Positions 21,070 through 31,610 of a stretch of DNA of 64,000 bases are shown in pieces (position 1 is the first letter of the stretch; every line of letters begins with the position of its first letter). The notes below the pieces were generated by a model that had not been told where the DNA came from, did not search any database, and saw nothing but the letters and a program-made list of their open reading frames with translations. Source of the DNA: Rattus norvegicus. Its lineage: Eukaryota > Chordata > Mammalia > Rodentia > Muridae. Position numbers and translations under genes: made by a program. Location: contig NC_086026.1 in the NCBI RefSeq assembly GCF_036323735.1, positions 90,261,859 through 90,325,858 of the forward strand, written 5' to 3'.

Positions 21070-21900
21070 TAGGATATGCCCAACTCTCACAAGAACAGAG
21101 AGGAGAGAGAGGTAACTTTAAGAAAGCAGTGCAGAGGAGAGGGACAGTTAGTTTTACTGGGACAGTTGTATAGAGACAGATTGCAGAGAGAGAACAAAGT
21201 AGACACAGGTGAAGACAGAATGAACCAGAACATGAGAAGGAGCCAGAAGATTAGAACATATTGCCAAAAGTAGTATGAAGCCAAGCAAAGTCATTCATAG
21301 AGGACCTGAGAGAAGCTAGATTGAATCAGTCAGTTGGGAGTTTGAGCTAGAACAGCTGAGCTGACTGGCTAGCCAGAGATCAGAAAGAGGGAGGGATGAA
21401 CTTATTCAGCAGTACGTCTCAGAGGCTGAAACCATTCTAGGCCTACGTAAGAACTGTACAGAGGTAAGAAGCATCCAGGACTCGGCCCAAGTTAGCAGAT
21501 GATGACAACAATTATATCAGGTGATAATAGTGACTTTTGCACAGCAATCGAAAAATTCACACAGATTTCAAAGTCCTCTGTAAGTGGGATTTATGAACAG
21601 TTGTGTGAATGGTTGTTCAATAGATAAAACAAAACAGTAAGTAGTCACGGGAGGCCTAGGTATTTTTGGGAGCTGAGACTAGACCTACTTCTCCCACGGG
21701 CTGACATAAAACCATCTGCATCAATAGTATTCGGACACCTAGGTATAAAGAGTCTGAGATTGAAATTTCCATTCCGTAAGGAAGCTCCTTAGGCAGGAAG
21801 GAAAGTAAACAGCTCAAAAATGTTTCAGGAAATTGAAACTGAAATTGAGCGGATTCACCAGGCTCCTCTCTGCCAGAATAAAAAGAGTTAAGTGAACTTC
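21070..21900 (+). mobile_element. Candidate degraded LTR-like element
   Basis: Purine-rich sequence, then 'tataaag' at 21744-21750 preceded by 'tcggacacctagg', and 'aataaaaag' at 21879-21887, in the order promoter then polyadenylation signal expected of an LTR. I could not assign a family or find terminal repeats. Confidence 0.3.
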
Positions 21901-22345
21901 AAAAAAGACTCCGAGACAAGTGAGCTGCTGGGAAGAGGTTTAGATTAGTTGAGGCATCTGGAAAGGACACTTTCCACCATGTTGAACTTCCTGCAGGCTG
22001 TGAAGTGTGCTTCAGGTTCCCAGCTTTGTGAGCCGTTGCCCCTGCTGGGGTGGGCTTTGGTGACGTAGTTCTTTTGGAACTGTTACTGCTCTTGTTAGTA
22101 ACTCCTCATTCATACTCCTATACGTAACCCCCCAAAAATCCCATTGGTTCACCAAATTGGACTATGGTGGTATGTGTACTGGTCTGTTGTGGGCTCCCTA
22201 TATGGAGTGAGTAGATATGTGTGTGTTGTGTCTCCCTAGGAAAAGTTTGTCACATAACAGCAGCTAATAAAATATGGAATCACATGGGGCTTTTCTTTAA
22301 GGGTGAGGGGTGGCATACTGCTGCAGAGGCAGGGAACCCCAACTT
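21901..22345. other. Unassigned sequence
   Basis: Nothing recognised. Confidence 0.35.
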
Positions 22346-22405
22346 TTTTTTCCCGGAGTTGAGGACCGAACCCAGGGCCTTGCGCTTGCCTAGCAAATCC
22401 CCAAC
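22346..22405 (-). mobile_element. ID SINE with internal deletion
   Basis: Antisense 'cccggagttgaggaccgaac', 'ccagggccttgcgcttgcct' 'agc' joins directly to 'aaatccccaac'; roughly 20 bp covering the A-box side ('gctctaccactgag') are missing. No clear duplication. Confidence 0.85.
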
Positions 22406-23116
22406 GGAGCGTTTCTTGATAATGTTCTTCATTGTGTGTTTAAGTCATAATCCTCAAGGTCAGGAGAGTAGATCACTGATGTGAAATCAAACATCATATC
22501 TTTAGTGGTCTGGCTGAGTAGTCTCACAGGAAGGGTAAGTGGAGAATTCAGATGACCCCAAGCGTTATTTCTAGAAATAATTATGAACCATGTATGGGAT
22601 AGAAGAAAATCTGAATATATATTTCTCGCCAAGTGGCTATAGAGCAAGTATTTATGTTATCATACAAGAACGGCAACATACAATAACTTTTAGCTGATCT
22701 GAAAATAAGGTGAACATTCTCTAGTAAAAACAGAGCATCTAATGAAGATGATGCCTGAGTAGATGGCTGCTTTTAGCAATGGAAATGCCAGAGTTCCTCT
22801 TAAAAAGCAACCCTGAATTGGTTCTGTCGCAGGAATGAATAGGTAGCCCTACAAGACACACTTATATGTCCATAATCTTATGTCCTGGATAAAGGGAGCC
22901 TGAACCTAAGTTACAGGTTACATTTGTCTCTGCAGATTCAGGTTTAACCAGCCTAAGAGATCTTGGGTCTGATTGGGCCCACAGTTACCTATTTCCTGCA
23001 CGATCAGTCTTCTTCAAAAGGCCTTCTCTGGATGTTAATGTATAACATTGTTTTGCTCATTCATACAACAAATTATATCATACTTTCTGGAATATAAAAC
23101 TCTCTTACTTTTTAAT
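22406..23116. other. Unassigned sequence
   Basis: Nothing recognised. Confidence 0.35.
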
Positions 23117-23307
23117 TTCTGTCACAAAACAAAACAAAATAACAACAAAACCAAAACCACCCCCCCCAAAATCCAAAAAACAAACCAACCAAATAGCCAA
23201 CCAACCAGACAATCAATCAATCAATCAATCAAACAAACAAAAGGAACCCCCCCAAAAAAACCCAAAAACCCCAACCAAACCAAACCAAAACCAAAACCAA
23301 AACAAAA
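23117..23307 (+). repeat. A/C-rich low-complexity tract
   Basis: AAAAC, AACC, AATC and AAACC units in blocks; the Pro/Lys/Gln-rich frame over it is an artefact. Confidence 0.9.
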
Positions 23308-23414
23308 CATGATCAAGGCAACTTATAAAAGAAAGCATTTAATTTGGGGCTCATTTTAATTTGGGACTCATTGTTACAGAAGGTTAGAGTCCATGACCAT
23401 GAGGAGCATGGTAG

Positions 23415-23457
<43 letters not shown>

Positions 23458-23640
23458 ACAGACATTGTGCTGGAGCAGTACCTGTACACTGTATTGGAGA
23501 ATTGAAACCCCAAAGCCCCTCCAGTGAACTACCTTCTCCAACAAGGCTTCGCTACCTTATGCTTTCCAAACAGTTCTACCAACTAGACATCAAGCAAACA
23601 TATGAGCCTATGTGAGCCATTTTATTCAGAGACACATGAT
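23308..23640 (-). mobile_element. MT/MTD-like ERVL-MaLR LTR, antisense
   Basis: 'gatcaaggcaacttataaaa', 'gaaagcatttaatttggggc' (23331), 'gttagagtccatgaccatg' (23383), 'gtgctggagcagtacctg' (23467), 'cttctccaacaaggcttcg' and 'gagcctatgtgagccatttt' (23605) follow the MT LTR family. An internal (CAGG) array at 23415-23456 has expanded from its 'aggcaggcagg' motif. Confidence 0.72.
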
Positions 23641-23811
23641 GGATATGTTAGTTTTGAGATTTTCATGAGACAGGAAAGTTGGATGGTTGTTTAAGGATAA
23701 TAAAGTCTTACGCTATTCTGTGACAAGGGTCTTAGTACCCAGTATTCCAGAATGATTAAGAATCAGTCATACTAGTCTTCTATGTTGAGCAAATGCCTAC
23801 CTGAAAGCCTT

Positions 23812-23828
23812 CCCCCCCCCCCCCCCCC
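23812..23828 (+). repeat. C17 homopolymer
   Basis: Seventeen consecutive C. Confidence 0.97.
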
Positions 23829-24689
23829 GCTCTCGGGTTTCTTGCTGAAAATACTTGAGGAGATATGCCGAGATCAAACAAAAATCAGGACTCTAAAGCT
23901 CTTGAGACCCCAGTTCCAATCTATCTTTCTATATGCACCTTCCTTGAGTTGCCTGCAGAATGATTCTCTGATCAATTGCCAGCTGGGACTTAAAGATCTC
24001 ATTAGGAAAAAAAAAGCTCATTAAGTAGCCATTCTGGGCTGAGGCTATCCTCACAAGTTTTCTTCTTTTGAACTCGTCTTCATATTTAATGAACACTGGA
24101 AGAGCACCCACTTGTTAATTGTCTTATTATTTACTAGTAATGAGAGCATTGGCTCTTTAAGGCAAGTAGCTTTGGATGAACACTGGCCTAGTTTTTCTCT
24201 CTCTTTGGCCACAATGCTAAAGACAGCAGCTTTTGACCTGCTGGCACCAAGTAGAGTATGAGAATACACTGGTGTAGATACTGCTCAGAAGCAGAGAATT
24301 AGCACAGTTATAACGGGAGCATCATCTGTGTGGTAGATACTATCCTAGGTACCACCTCTGTCTCTTAACTCAGTGGCCCTTGGTGAGGGTGCTTTTTTAC
24401 ATTTGGGGACATGGTTGACCTTTGCAGAGGTGTCTTTGGGGGAACAGTGATTTGAGAGTGGGTGAAATCGACAGTTTAGATCTCCTGCAAGATGAGGAGT
24501 AGCTTGTTTGCTCTTAGCACAAACTGGGATCTCCTGGAAAGTGGGAGCCTACTTCATAGGATCAATCCTCATAAGGGAAGCTTCTTCTTGTAGTAGATGG
24601 GAATTAACAAGAAGATCCATACATTCAGATCAACGCCATATTTAGCCATCACCAGAGAGGCAGCAGACGGGCACAATTGCAGAGACCAC

Positions 24690-24690
<1 letters not shown>
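23829..24690. other. Unassigned sequence
   Basis: Nothing recognised. Confidence 0.35.

Positions 24691-24758
<68 letters not shown>
24691..24758 (+). repeat. (AG)34 microsatellite
   Basis: Uninterrupted 68-bp AG array; a perfect polypurine mirror repeat. Confidence 0.98.
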
Positions 24759-24761
<3 letters not shown>

Positions 24762-25589
24762 CCTTGGACACACACAGTGTTAAATGAGATACCTCCATCA
24801 AACCTGTGGTTCTGGGTTCTGCCTCTCCTCCTGGGGTGTCCGTCCACCTCCGATATTCTGGCTTGGAGAAGACAGGGCTAAATCTGGAGCAGGTGGGATT
24901 CTCAGTTTACCTCTTCCCTTTGGGGTGTCTGATGCCACTGCCCACCAGGCCAGGAGAGATAAAGCTGAATCTGGGATGGACGGGGTCTGCAGAAACTAGT
25001 CCAACCAGGTATGCTGAACCAGTGTTATAGTCTTAGAAAAGGAGTAAAGAGGTTCGGGGTCCCATGGTGGCCGTAGCTGCAGCATTAATGTCACCCACGT
25101 GCTGATTAGAGCCTCTGCAAAGTGTAGGGAGCATGGCCAGGCAGGTGGGCCCAATGATGAGTGCTTCAGGGGTCAGAAAGTCTTCCCCCAAGTGTTACAG
25201 CTCTTTGTGAAAGAACTCGTGGGCTTTATGCCATGTGAACAGAGACTATGTGAACCTTGCTGGGTGGGATGGGATGGGGGGCGGTAAATATTGGCTGAGG
25301 CTAAGATGCTGGTGATACTCTATTTGCATGGGAAGAATTCTAGGTGCTGTGCTACATGGCTGACTACCTATGACTACCTGGTTGGGGTTTTCAGGGTTAC
25401 ATGCTCCCAGACAGGCACAGAACAGAAAGGGAGTTAGTTCTACCCCTGCTGGGCTCAAGTTTTGAGATTTCTGTGGTTTGAACATTCTCTACCTTGAAAG
25501 TTGCATGCCAGTTTTTCTGTTGTCATGCTCCACACGTCCCACAAAATTTCTTCCCTCAGAGCTCTGGGAACCCCAAAAAAGAGAAGGCA
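24759..25589. other. GC-richer unassigned block, possibly element-derived
   Basis: 24780-25290 is distinctly more GC-rich than its surroundings, with scattered CpGs (for example near 24839, 24852, 24980 and 25051). It has short frames but no splice-bounded exon. It could be part of an LTR or a retroelement 5' region; no family identified. Confidence 0.3.
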
Positions 25590-25915
25590 GAAGGAATAGG
25601 GGAGACAGAAGGGATGGAGGACACCAGAAGAATAGAATAAGGCCCTCTAAAACAACTGAGCAAAGCTTGTATGAACTCACAGAGCCTACATGGGTCCTCA
25701 CCAAGTCCTCCTCATACTCACTTTACAGCTTTGGTTTAGTACGTTTAATAGACTACTGAATGTGTGAGCGAGTAGGTGTTTGATTCTTGTGCCTGCTCCT
25801 GGGGAATCTTTATTTTTCTGTTGGATTGCGTTGTCCAAATTCAATATGATGATTTTTGTTTTATCTTATTACATTCTATTTTATTTTGCGTTGCTGTTAT
25901 ATGTTGAATGTTTTG
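25590..25915 (+). mobile_element. Rodent L1 3' UTR, sense
   Basis: 'taaggccctctaaaacaact' and 'gagcaaagct' (25637), 'tgaactcacagagcctacat' (25671), 'gaatgtgtgagcgagtaggt' (25757), 'gattcttgtgcctgctcctg' (25781) and 'tttgttttatcttattacat' (25855) are the L1 3' UTR in order. Both ends are missing. Confidence 0.72.
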
Positions 25916-26534
25916 TAGACTTATCCACTGGACTGGGCTCCACACTGAAAGAGGAGGGCAAAAAGAACACAAAAATTTATCAAAGACTTGTGCTTAATGA
26001 CACCAGGAAAACAAACAAACAAACAAAAATCAAATGCCAGCAACATAGATAAAACAAAATAAAGGATGTATGAAATCAAATTTTAGCTTTTATGGAATTG
26101 CTGCCTGCCTACCCTCATGGTTTCAGAGTAGTCTTTTGATACCCTGGTGAGCGAAAAGAATGAGTTTCATGAACTGTTATTGAGAATCCTCTTAGGAAAA
26201 AAAAATAGAGAGAGGGGGAGGGAGAGAGAGAATCCTTTTAGAATTCTATGGAATACTTACCTTGAAACTGGTAGTTTTGCATTCAATGAGGTTCTCCCAT
26301 TATGCTCCTTGTGGAATCTATGGTACTATTCAAGTCTTCCTAAGTTTGTAGCATGGGGTTCTGTTATAGACGCTAGAGAGGCCTAAGAAGCACGTTGACC
26401 AACTTAACTCTATTGTCTCAAGCCTACACTGAAATATCAGACCAGCAGACAGTCTCGATCAATGGCTTTTAAAAAATATATTAATATTAAACTGCTGCTT
26501 GTCTTCTTGGTATGGTAAACATTTCCCTCTTTTC
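25916..26534. other. Unassigned sequence
   Basis: A short (AAAC)n at about 26009-26027 and a GA-rich stretch near 26202-26232; otherwise nothing. Confidence 0.4.
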
Positions 26535-26625
26535 TCCACCACCCCTCAGAACTGCAGATTATACTCAGGGCCTCATAAGTGCTAAGCTATTGCTCACACA
26601 TTGAGCTACATTCCCAGCTGCCAAA
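26535..26625 (-). mobile_element. ID-like/B4 tRNA-derived SINE fragment, antisense
   Basis: The reverse complement reads 'ggcagctgggaatgtagctc', 'aatgtgtgagcaatagctta', 'gcacttatgaggccctgagt', the tRNA-Ala-type head. Diverged. Confidence 0.62.
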
Positions 26626-27914
26626 TTGGTCTTAAAAATGGTTTATTGGATCTTAAAACATTAAGGAGATATTCCTCCATATGAATGCATACATTTTCAA
26701 CAACTTTTTTTTTAAGTGGGTAAAAAATTTTGGTGTAGCCTTTGCAAGTAATGATTAAAAGAGACAGATGAGAAAAATCTGCCAGAGAGGATTTAGTTCA
26801 TGTGGGCTTCAATCACCACACTTAAGTTTCCATTCTCCCATGGGATGTAGCCGTGATGAGTGCAGCCCTAATGAGTTGGAACTTTCCTCCTGAGCTACTC
26901 TGTGACCGGTTGATTTGCATCTAGCTTGGGGAGACTCTAAATGAGATTAAATGAAAGAGACACGCCACCGAGAGAAAATCTTAGATTAGTATATTAAAAT
27001 GTACCTGCCTCTTCTGTTTTAAAATAACCACCCATGGCAATTCTTAGCCTAGTTGTTGACAAATTGTTCCAAAGTGAATTAGACAGGAGTCAGCAGCATG
27101 CACACTTTAATTGGCTGCTCTTGCTCCAAAGAAACATTACCAAAACCTTTTCCATGGCTCATTACCATGAACCCAGCATTGCTGTAATGCTCTTCGTAAT
27201 GCATTTGACTTTGTATGCCTATAAAAGCCCTGAGATACATATGCATGTCGAATGAAAAACATCTTCGTTATTTTTGGGTTAAGAAAGAATGACAAAATAA
27301 AAGAGGATTTAAAAGTGAGGCCGTGGGTAATGAATGATGACTCTATTTAGGGCCTTTTTGCCCATAGGAAGAGTATGTACCAGACACTTCTGTGCCTTAT
27401 TTATAATGTATCAGTCCAGTACAGTGCCCTACCTAGCATCAGTTGAAAGGCTGGTGAAGGTCATTAGTTTTTATGCCCCAGTGACAACCATTTGTCCAAC
27501 TTTAAAACTGGAAGTGCTAAAACCCTCTTAAAACCTGTTATGAAGTTACAGATGGTTCGTATTTTCTCTAATGATTCTTTGAAAATTAGGTATTTGGAAC
27601 TTGGTAATCTGTTTTTAATATTGTATGGTTTCTCCTACATATAGAAACATCTATAATACACACTAGAGGTTGATTTTTTTCTGCAAATGGCTAGATGGCT
27701 AGATAGTAAACATTTTAGGCTTAGCAGACTGTAATCTGTCACAGTTACTCGTGTTGCCATAAGCAATACAGAACCAGATGAACTCAACAGCAAAACGACA
27801 ACAACAAAGCAAACAGACAAAAACAGTAGGAAGAGCGCGTCTGATCTCTAGCCAACAGTTTGCCAATTTCTGTAGGTACACATGTTAAAATATTTGAAAT
27901 TTGAGAATTCTGTT
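26626..27914. other. Unique sequence, conserved-element-like in parts
   Basis: No repeat recognised. 26820-27000 has octamer-like 'tttgcat', CpGs and homeodomain cores, and 27030-27290 has balanced composition, but no coding signal is seen. Confidence 0.35.
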
Positions 27915-27930
27915 GGAAAAAGCATTTTCT

Positions 27931-28935
27931 TTTTTCCTTTCTTTTTGTTCTCCCCATACAGCACCCCACACTTCTGCATATTTCAACTCATTCTCCTGGC
28001 ACTCTAGGCTTCTCTCCTTTCTCCCCCCCATATTTAATTCTGTCCGGTCCCCCCCTCTCTCACCCATGTCCCTCCCTCTGTCTCTCAGGATTGTTTTGTT
28101 ACCCCTTCTAAGTGAGATTGAAGCATTCACACTTGGGCCTACCTTCTTGTTAAGCTTTGCATGGCCTGTGAATTGGATCATAGGTATTCTGAACTTTCTG
28201 GCTAATATCCACTTATCAGTGAATTATATACTATATATGTCCTTTTGTGTCTGGGACACCTACCTCACTCAGGATCATATTTTCTAGTTCCATCCATTTG
28301 CTTGCAAAATTAGCGATGTCCTCATTTTTTAAAAATTTTTATTTATTTTTTATTAATTTGAGTATTTCTTCTTTACATTTCGAATGTTATTCCCTTTCCC
28401 GGTTTCCTGGCAAACATCCCCCTAATCCCTCCCCCTCCCCTTCTTTATGGGTGTTCCCCTCCCCACCCTCCCCCCATTGCAGCCCTCCCCCAACAATCTA
28501 GTTCACTGGGGGTTCAGTCTTAGCAGGACCCAGGGCTTCCCCTTCCACTGGTGATCTTACTAGGATATTCATTGCTACCTATGAGGTCAGAGTCCAGGGT
28601 CAGTCCATATATAGTCTTTAGGTAGTGGCTTAGTCCCTGGAAGCTCTGGTTGCTTGGCATTGTTGTACATATGGGGTCTCGAGCCCCTTCAAGCTCTTCC
28701 AGTTCGATGTCCTCGTTTTTAATTGCTGAATAGTATTCCATTGTGTAAATGAACCACATATTCTGTATCCATTCGTCAGTTGAGGGACATTTGGATAATT
28801 TCTAGCTTCTTGCTGTCATAAATAAGGCTTTTCCTTGTGATGTGGTAGAACACCTTTTGGGTATATGCCCAGGAGTGGTATAGATGGGTCTTAAGGTAGA
28901 ACTAGTTCCCATTTTCTGAGGAACCACCAGATTGA
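27931..28935 (-). mobile_element. Rodent L1 (Lx-like) 3' end with 16-bp target duplication, host of a nested L1
   Basis: Antisense L1 3' UTR and ORF2 C-terminus: 'agtgagattgaagcattcac' (28110), 'actcaggatcatattttcta' (28266), 'atttctagcttcttgctgtc' region and 'gggtatatgcccaggagtgg' (28859). Direct repeats ggaaaaagcattttct flank it at 27915-27930 and 28936-28951. The 1005 bp include the nested insertion at 28331-28704 and its duplicated target. Confidence 0.92.
28331..28704 (-). mobile_element. Young L1 3' end nested in the older L1, 16-17 bp target duplication
   Basis: Antisense L1 3' UTR tail with the C-rich block at 28420-28495, truncated at 'cttccagtt'. Duplication arms are cgatgtcctcatttttt at 28314-28330 and cgatgtcctcgttttt at 28705-28720 (one mismatch). 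The right arm runs into TTTTT/AATTG, a typical L1 nick site. The host L1 resumes at 'aattgctgaatagtattcca'. Confidence 0.95.
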
Positions 28936-28951
28936 GGAAAAAGCATTTTCT

Positions 28952-29289
28952 ATGCAGTTGAAAATTTTAGGAACACATTTGCTGTCAACTGATCTCCACT
29001 ATGTTGACATTACACAGTGAACTGGTTCTCATCTGTAAGAGCCATTTGTATTTTGATGTAGATCACCCTCAACCCTACATTTATATTCAGGACTAGGGTT
29101 ACAGGGACAGCAAGAAACACCAGGCTGCATGCTTACTTAAGCACTGATTAGTAAGTGCCAGGAATGCCGGTTGGCCTTCTATTAGAATTATTTTTTTACT
29201 CTTTTTATTTTTTTGGTGGCCAAATCATTTATTAACAATAATACAATAAATCATTTGTGCAGTTGCCTTTCCCAAATGGGATTAATTTT
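28952..29289. other. Unassigned sequence
   Basis: Nothing recognised. Confidence 0.35.
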
Positions 29290-30113
29290 TTTTTTACAAA
29301 TTCTTTTCTTGTCTTTTCTTGTATATTTTCTTTATTTATATTTCAAATGTTCCCTTTCCTGGGTTTCCCCTCCAAAAACCCCCATCCCATCCTCTTCCCC
29401 ATGCTTCTATGAGGGTGCTCCCCTTTCCACCCACCCACTCACTCCCTCCTCCCCACCCTGGCATTCCCCTACACTGGGGCATCAAGCCTTCACAGGATCA
29501 AGGGCCTCTCCTCCCACTGATGCCCAACAAGGGCATCCCCTGCTATATATGCAGCTAGAGCCATGGGTTCCTCCATGTGTACTCTTTGGATGGTGATTTA
29601 GTCACTGGGAGCTCTGGGGTATGTGATTGGTTGATATTGTTGTTCTTCCTATGGGGATGCAAACCCCTTCAGCTCCTTCAGTTCTTTCTCTAACTCCTCC
29701 ATTGGGGACCCTGTTCTCAGTCCAATGGCTGTCTGTGAGTATCTACCTCTGTATTTGCCATGCTCTGGCAGAGCCTCTCAGGAGACAGCTATATCAGGCT
29801 CCTGTCAGCATCCACTTCTTGGCATCAGCAATATTGTCTGGGTTTGGTGTCTCTATATATATGGGCAGGCTCTGAATGGGCACTCCTTAAGTCTCTGCTC
29901 CACACTTTGTCTTCATATTTCCTCCTGTGAGTATTTTGTTCCCCCTTCTAAGAAGGACTGAAACATCCACATTTTGGTTTTCTTTTTTCTTGAGCTTTAT
30001 GTGATCTTCAAATTTTAACTTGGGTATTCTGAGCTTTTGGGCTAATATCCAATTATCAGTGAGTATATACCATGTGTGTACTTTTGTTTTGTGATTGGGT
30101 TACCTCACTCAAA
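29290..30113 (-). mobile_element. Rodent L1 (Lx-like) 3' UTR and ORF2 end, antisense
   Basis: 'tttctttatttatatttcaa' (29328), pyrimidine-rich tract 29365-29475, 'actgatgcccaacaagggca' (29517), 'cactgggagctctgg' (29604), 'tctaagaaggactgaaacat' (29947), 'attatcagtgagtatatacc' (30051). 5'-truncated at 'acctcactca'. Frames over it are antisense by-products. Confidence 0.88.
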
Positions 30114-30449
30114 AACCAAATAATGCCTTCCATGCTTCAGGGTGTTGTTATGAGGGCATGTGTAAGATAGCTCTCCAGTCACTTCAAACCACAGAACTTA
30201 CATCATTGTCCAATGAATAATGCATCGGTTATGTACTGTCACACTTCCATCCGACTTTCTTACAGTGCTTCACCTCAAACTCACTATAGCTATCTCTTGA
30301 TCTTCATCTTGTGATTTCAGCAGTACCATCATGTTGGATATGTTTCAGCCAACCCTTGATCAACAGACACCAGAACAGATGTATACTCCTCTCCTGGATG
30401 ACAGTTTTGAAACACACTCCTTTAGAACAATATACATACATGAACCCCA
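30114..30449. other. Unassigned sequence
   Basis: Nothing recognised. Confidence 0.35.
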
Positions 30450-31610
30450 AAATTCTACCAGAGAACTCCCACAATGGATACCCATCTTAATCAAAATGGC
30501 TGGATACAAAATTAATTTAAAATAATCAGTAGTCTTCCTTTATATAAGTGACAAATGGACTGAATCAGAAATTAGGGGAGCAACAGCCTTCACAATAGAT
30601 ACGAATAATATAAAATAACTTGGTGTAGCTTTAACCAAGCAAGAAAAAAACCTGTATGATAAGAATCTCAAGTATTTGAAGAAAGACATTGAAGAAGATA
30701 TCAGAAGATAGAGAGAGATCTCCTATGCTCTTGGATGGTTAGGATTAACATAGCAAGACTGGCCATTATACCCAAAGCAATCTACATGTTCAACACAATT
30801 CCCATCAAGATTCCAACACAATTCCTTACAGACTCTGAAAGAACAATTCTCAGCTTCATATGAAAAAACAAAAATCCCAGGACAGCTAAAATGATCCTGT
30901 ACAATAAAAGAACTTCTGGAGGTATCACTCTCCCTGACCTCAAGTGCTCTACAGAGAAACAATAACTGCATGGTTCACATCAAAACGGACAGATTAGTCA
31001 ATGGAATAGAATTGAAGACACACAAGTAAACCCATATACCTATGGACACTTGGTTTTTTGACAAAGAAGCCAAAACTATACGATGGAACAAATAAAGCAT
31101 CTTCCGCAAATGCTGCTGTTCTAACTGGATGTCTGCATGTAAAAGAATGCAAATAGATTCACATCTATCTGTCTTAGGGTTTTACTGCGGTGAACAGACA
31201 CCATGACTAAGGCAACTCTTATAAAGGACAACATTTAATTGGGGTTGGCTTACAGGTTCAGAGAGTCAGTCTATTATCATCAAGGCGGGAGCATGGCAGC
31301 ATCCAGGCAGGCATGGTGCAGGAGGAGCTGAGAGTTCTACATCTTCATCTGAAAGCTGCTAGTGGAAGACTGGCTTCTAGGAAGCTACGACGAGGGTCTT
31401 AAAGCCCAAACCCACAGTGACACACCTACTCCAACAAGCCCACATCTATTCTAACAAGGCCACACTACTAAATGCCACTCCCCGGGCTAAGCATATACAA
31501 ACCATCACACTATCATTCTGCCCCAAACTCAAATCCAAGTGGATTAAAGACTTTAACAGAAAACAGGATGCACTAAACCTGATAGAAGAAAAACTGCGAT
31601 TTTTTTAATA
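30450..31610 (+). pseudogene. Degenerate L1 ORF2 fragment (sense), split by an LTR
   Basis: 'aatggctggatacaaaatta' (30496) corresponds to the post-catalytic RT region; then 'accaagcaagaaaaaaacct' (30635), 'caaagcaatctacatgttca' (30775), 'acttctggaggtatcactct' (30912), 'tggttttttgacaaagaagc' (31051) and 'aaatccaagtggattaaaga' (31531) follow ORF2 3' to the reverse transcriptase core. Many stops and indels. Interrupted by the MT LTR at 31170-31509. Confidence 0.88.
31170..31509 (-). mobile_element. MT-type ERVL-MaLR solo LTR with 5-bp target duplication
   Basis: 340-bp LTR, antisense: begins 'tgtcttagggttttactgcg' and ends 'tacaaaccatcaca', i.e. TG...CA on either strand. Internal MT landmarks are 'ataaaggacaacatttaatt', 'tcatcaaggcgggagcatgg' and 'ggaggagctgagagttctac'. 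Flanks ctatc at 31165-31169 and 31510-31514. No internal viral sequence remains; MT LTRs are known as oocyte-active promoters in mice. Confidence 0.95.

Noticed and set aside
29213..29596. 127-codon plus frame rich in Pro/Ser
   Set aside because: It lies in the antisense L1 3' UTR pyrimidine tract.
29200..30135. Target duplication for the L1 tail at 29290 ('ccaaat' on both sides)
   Set aside because: The shared string is short and not adjacent to the poly-T; coincidence is likely.
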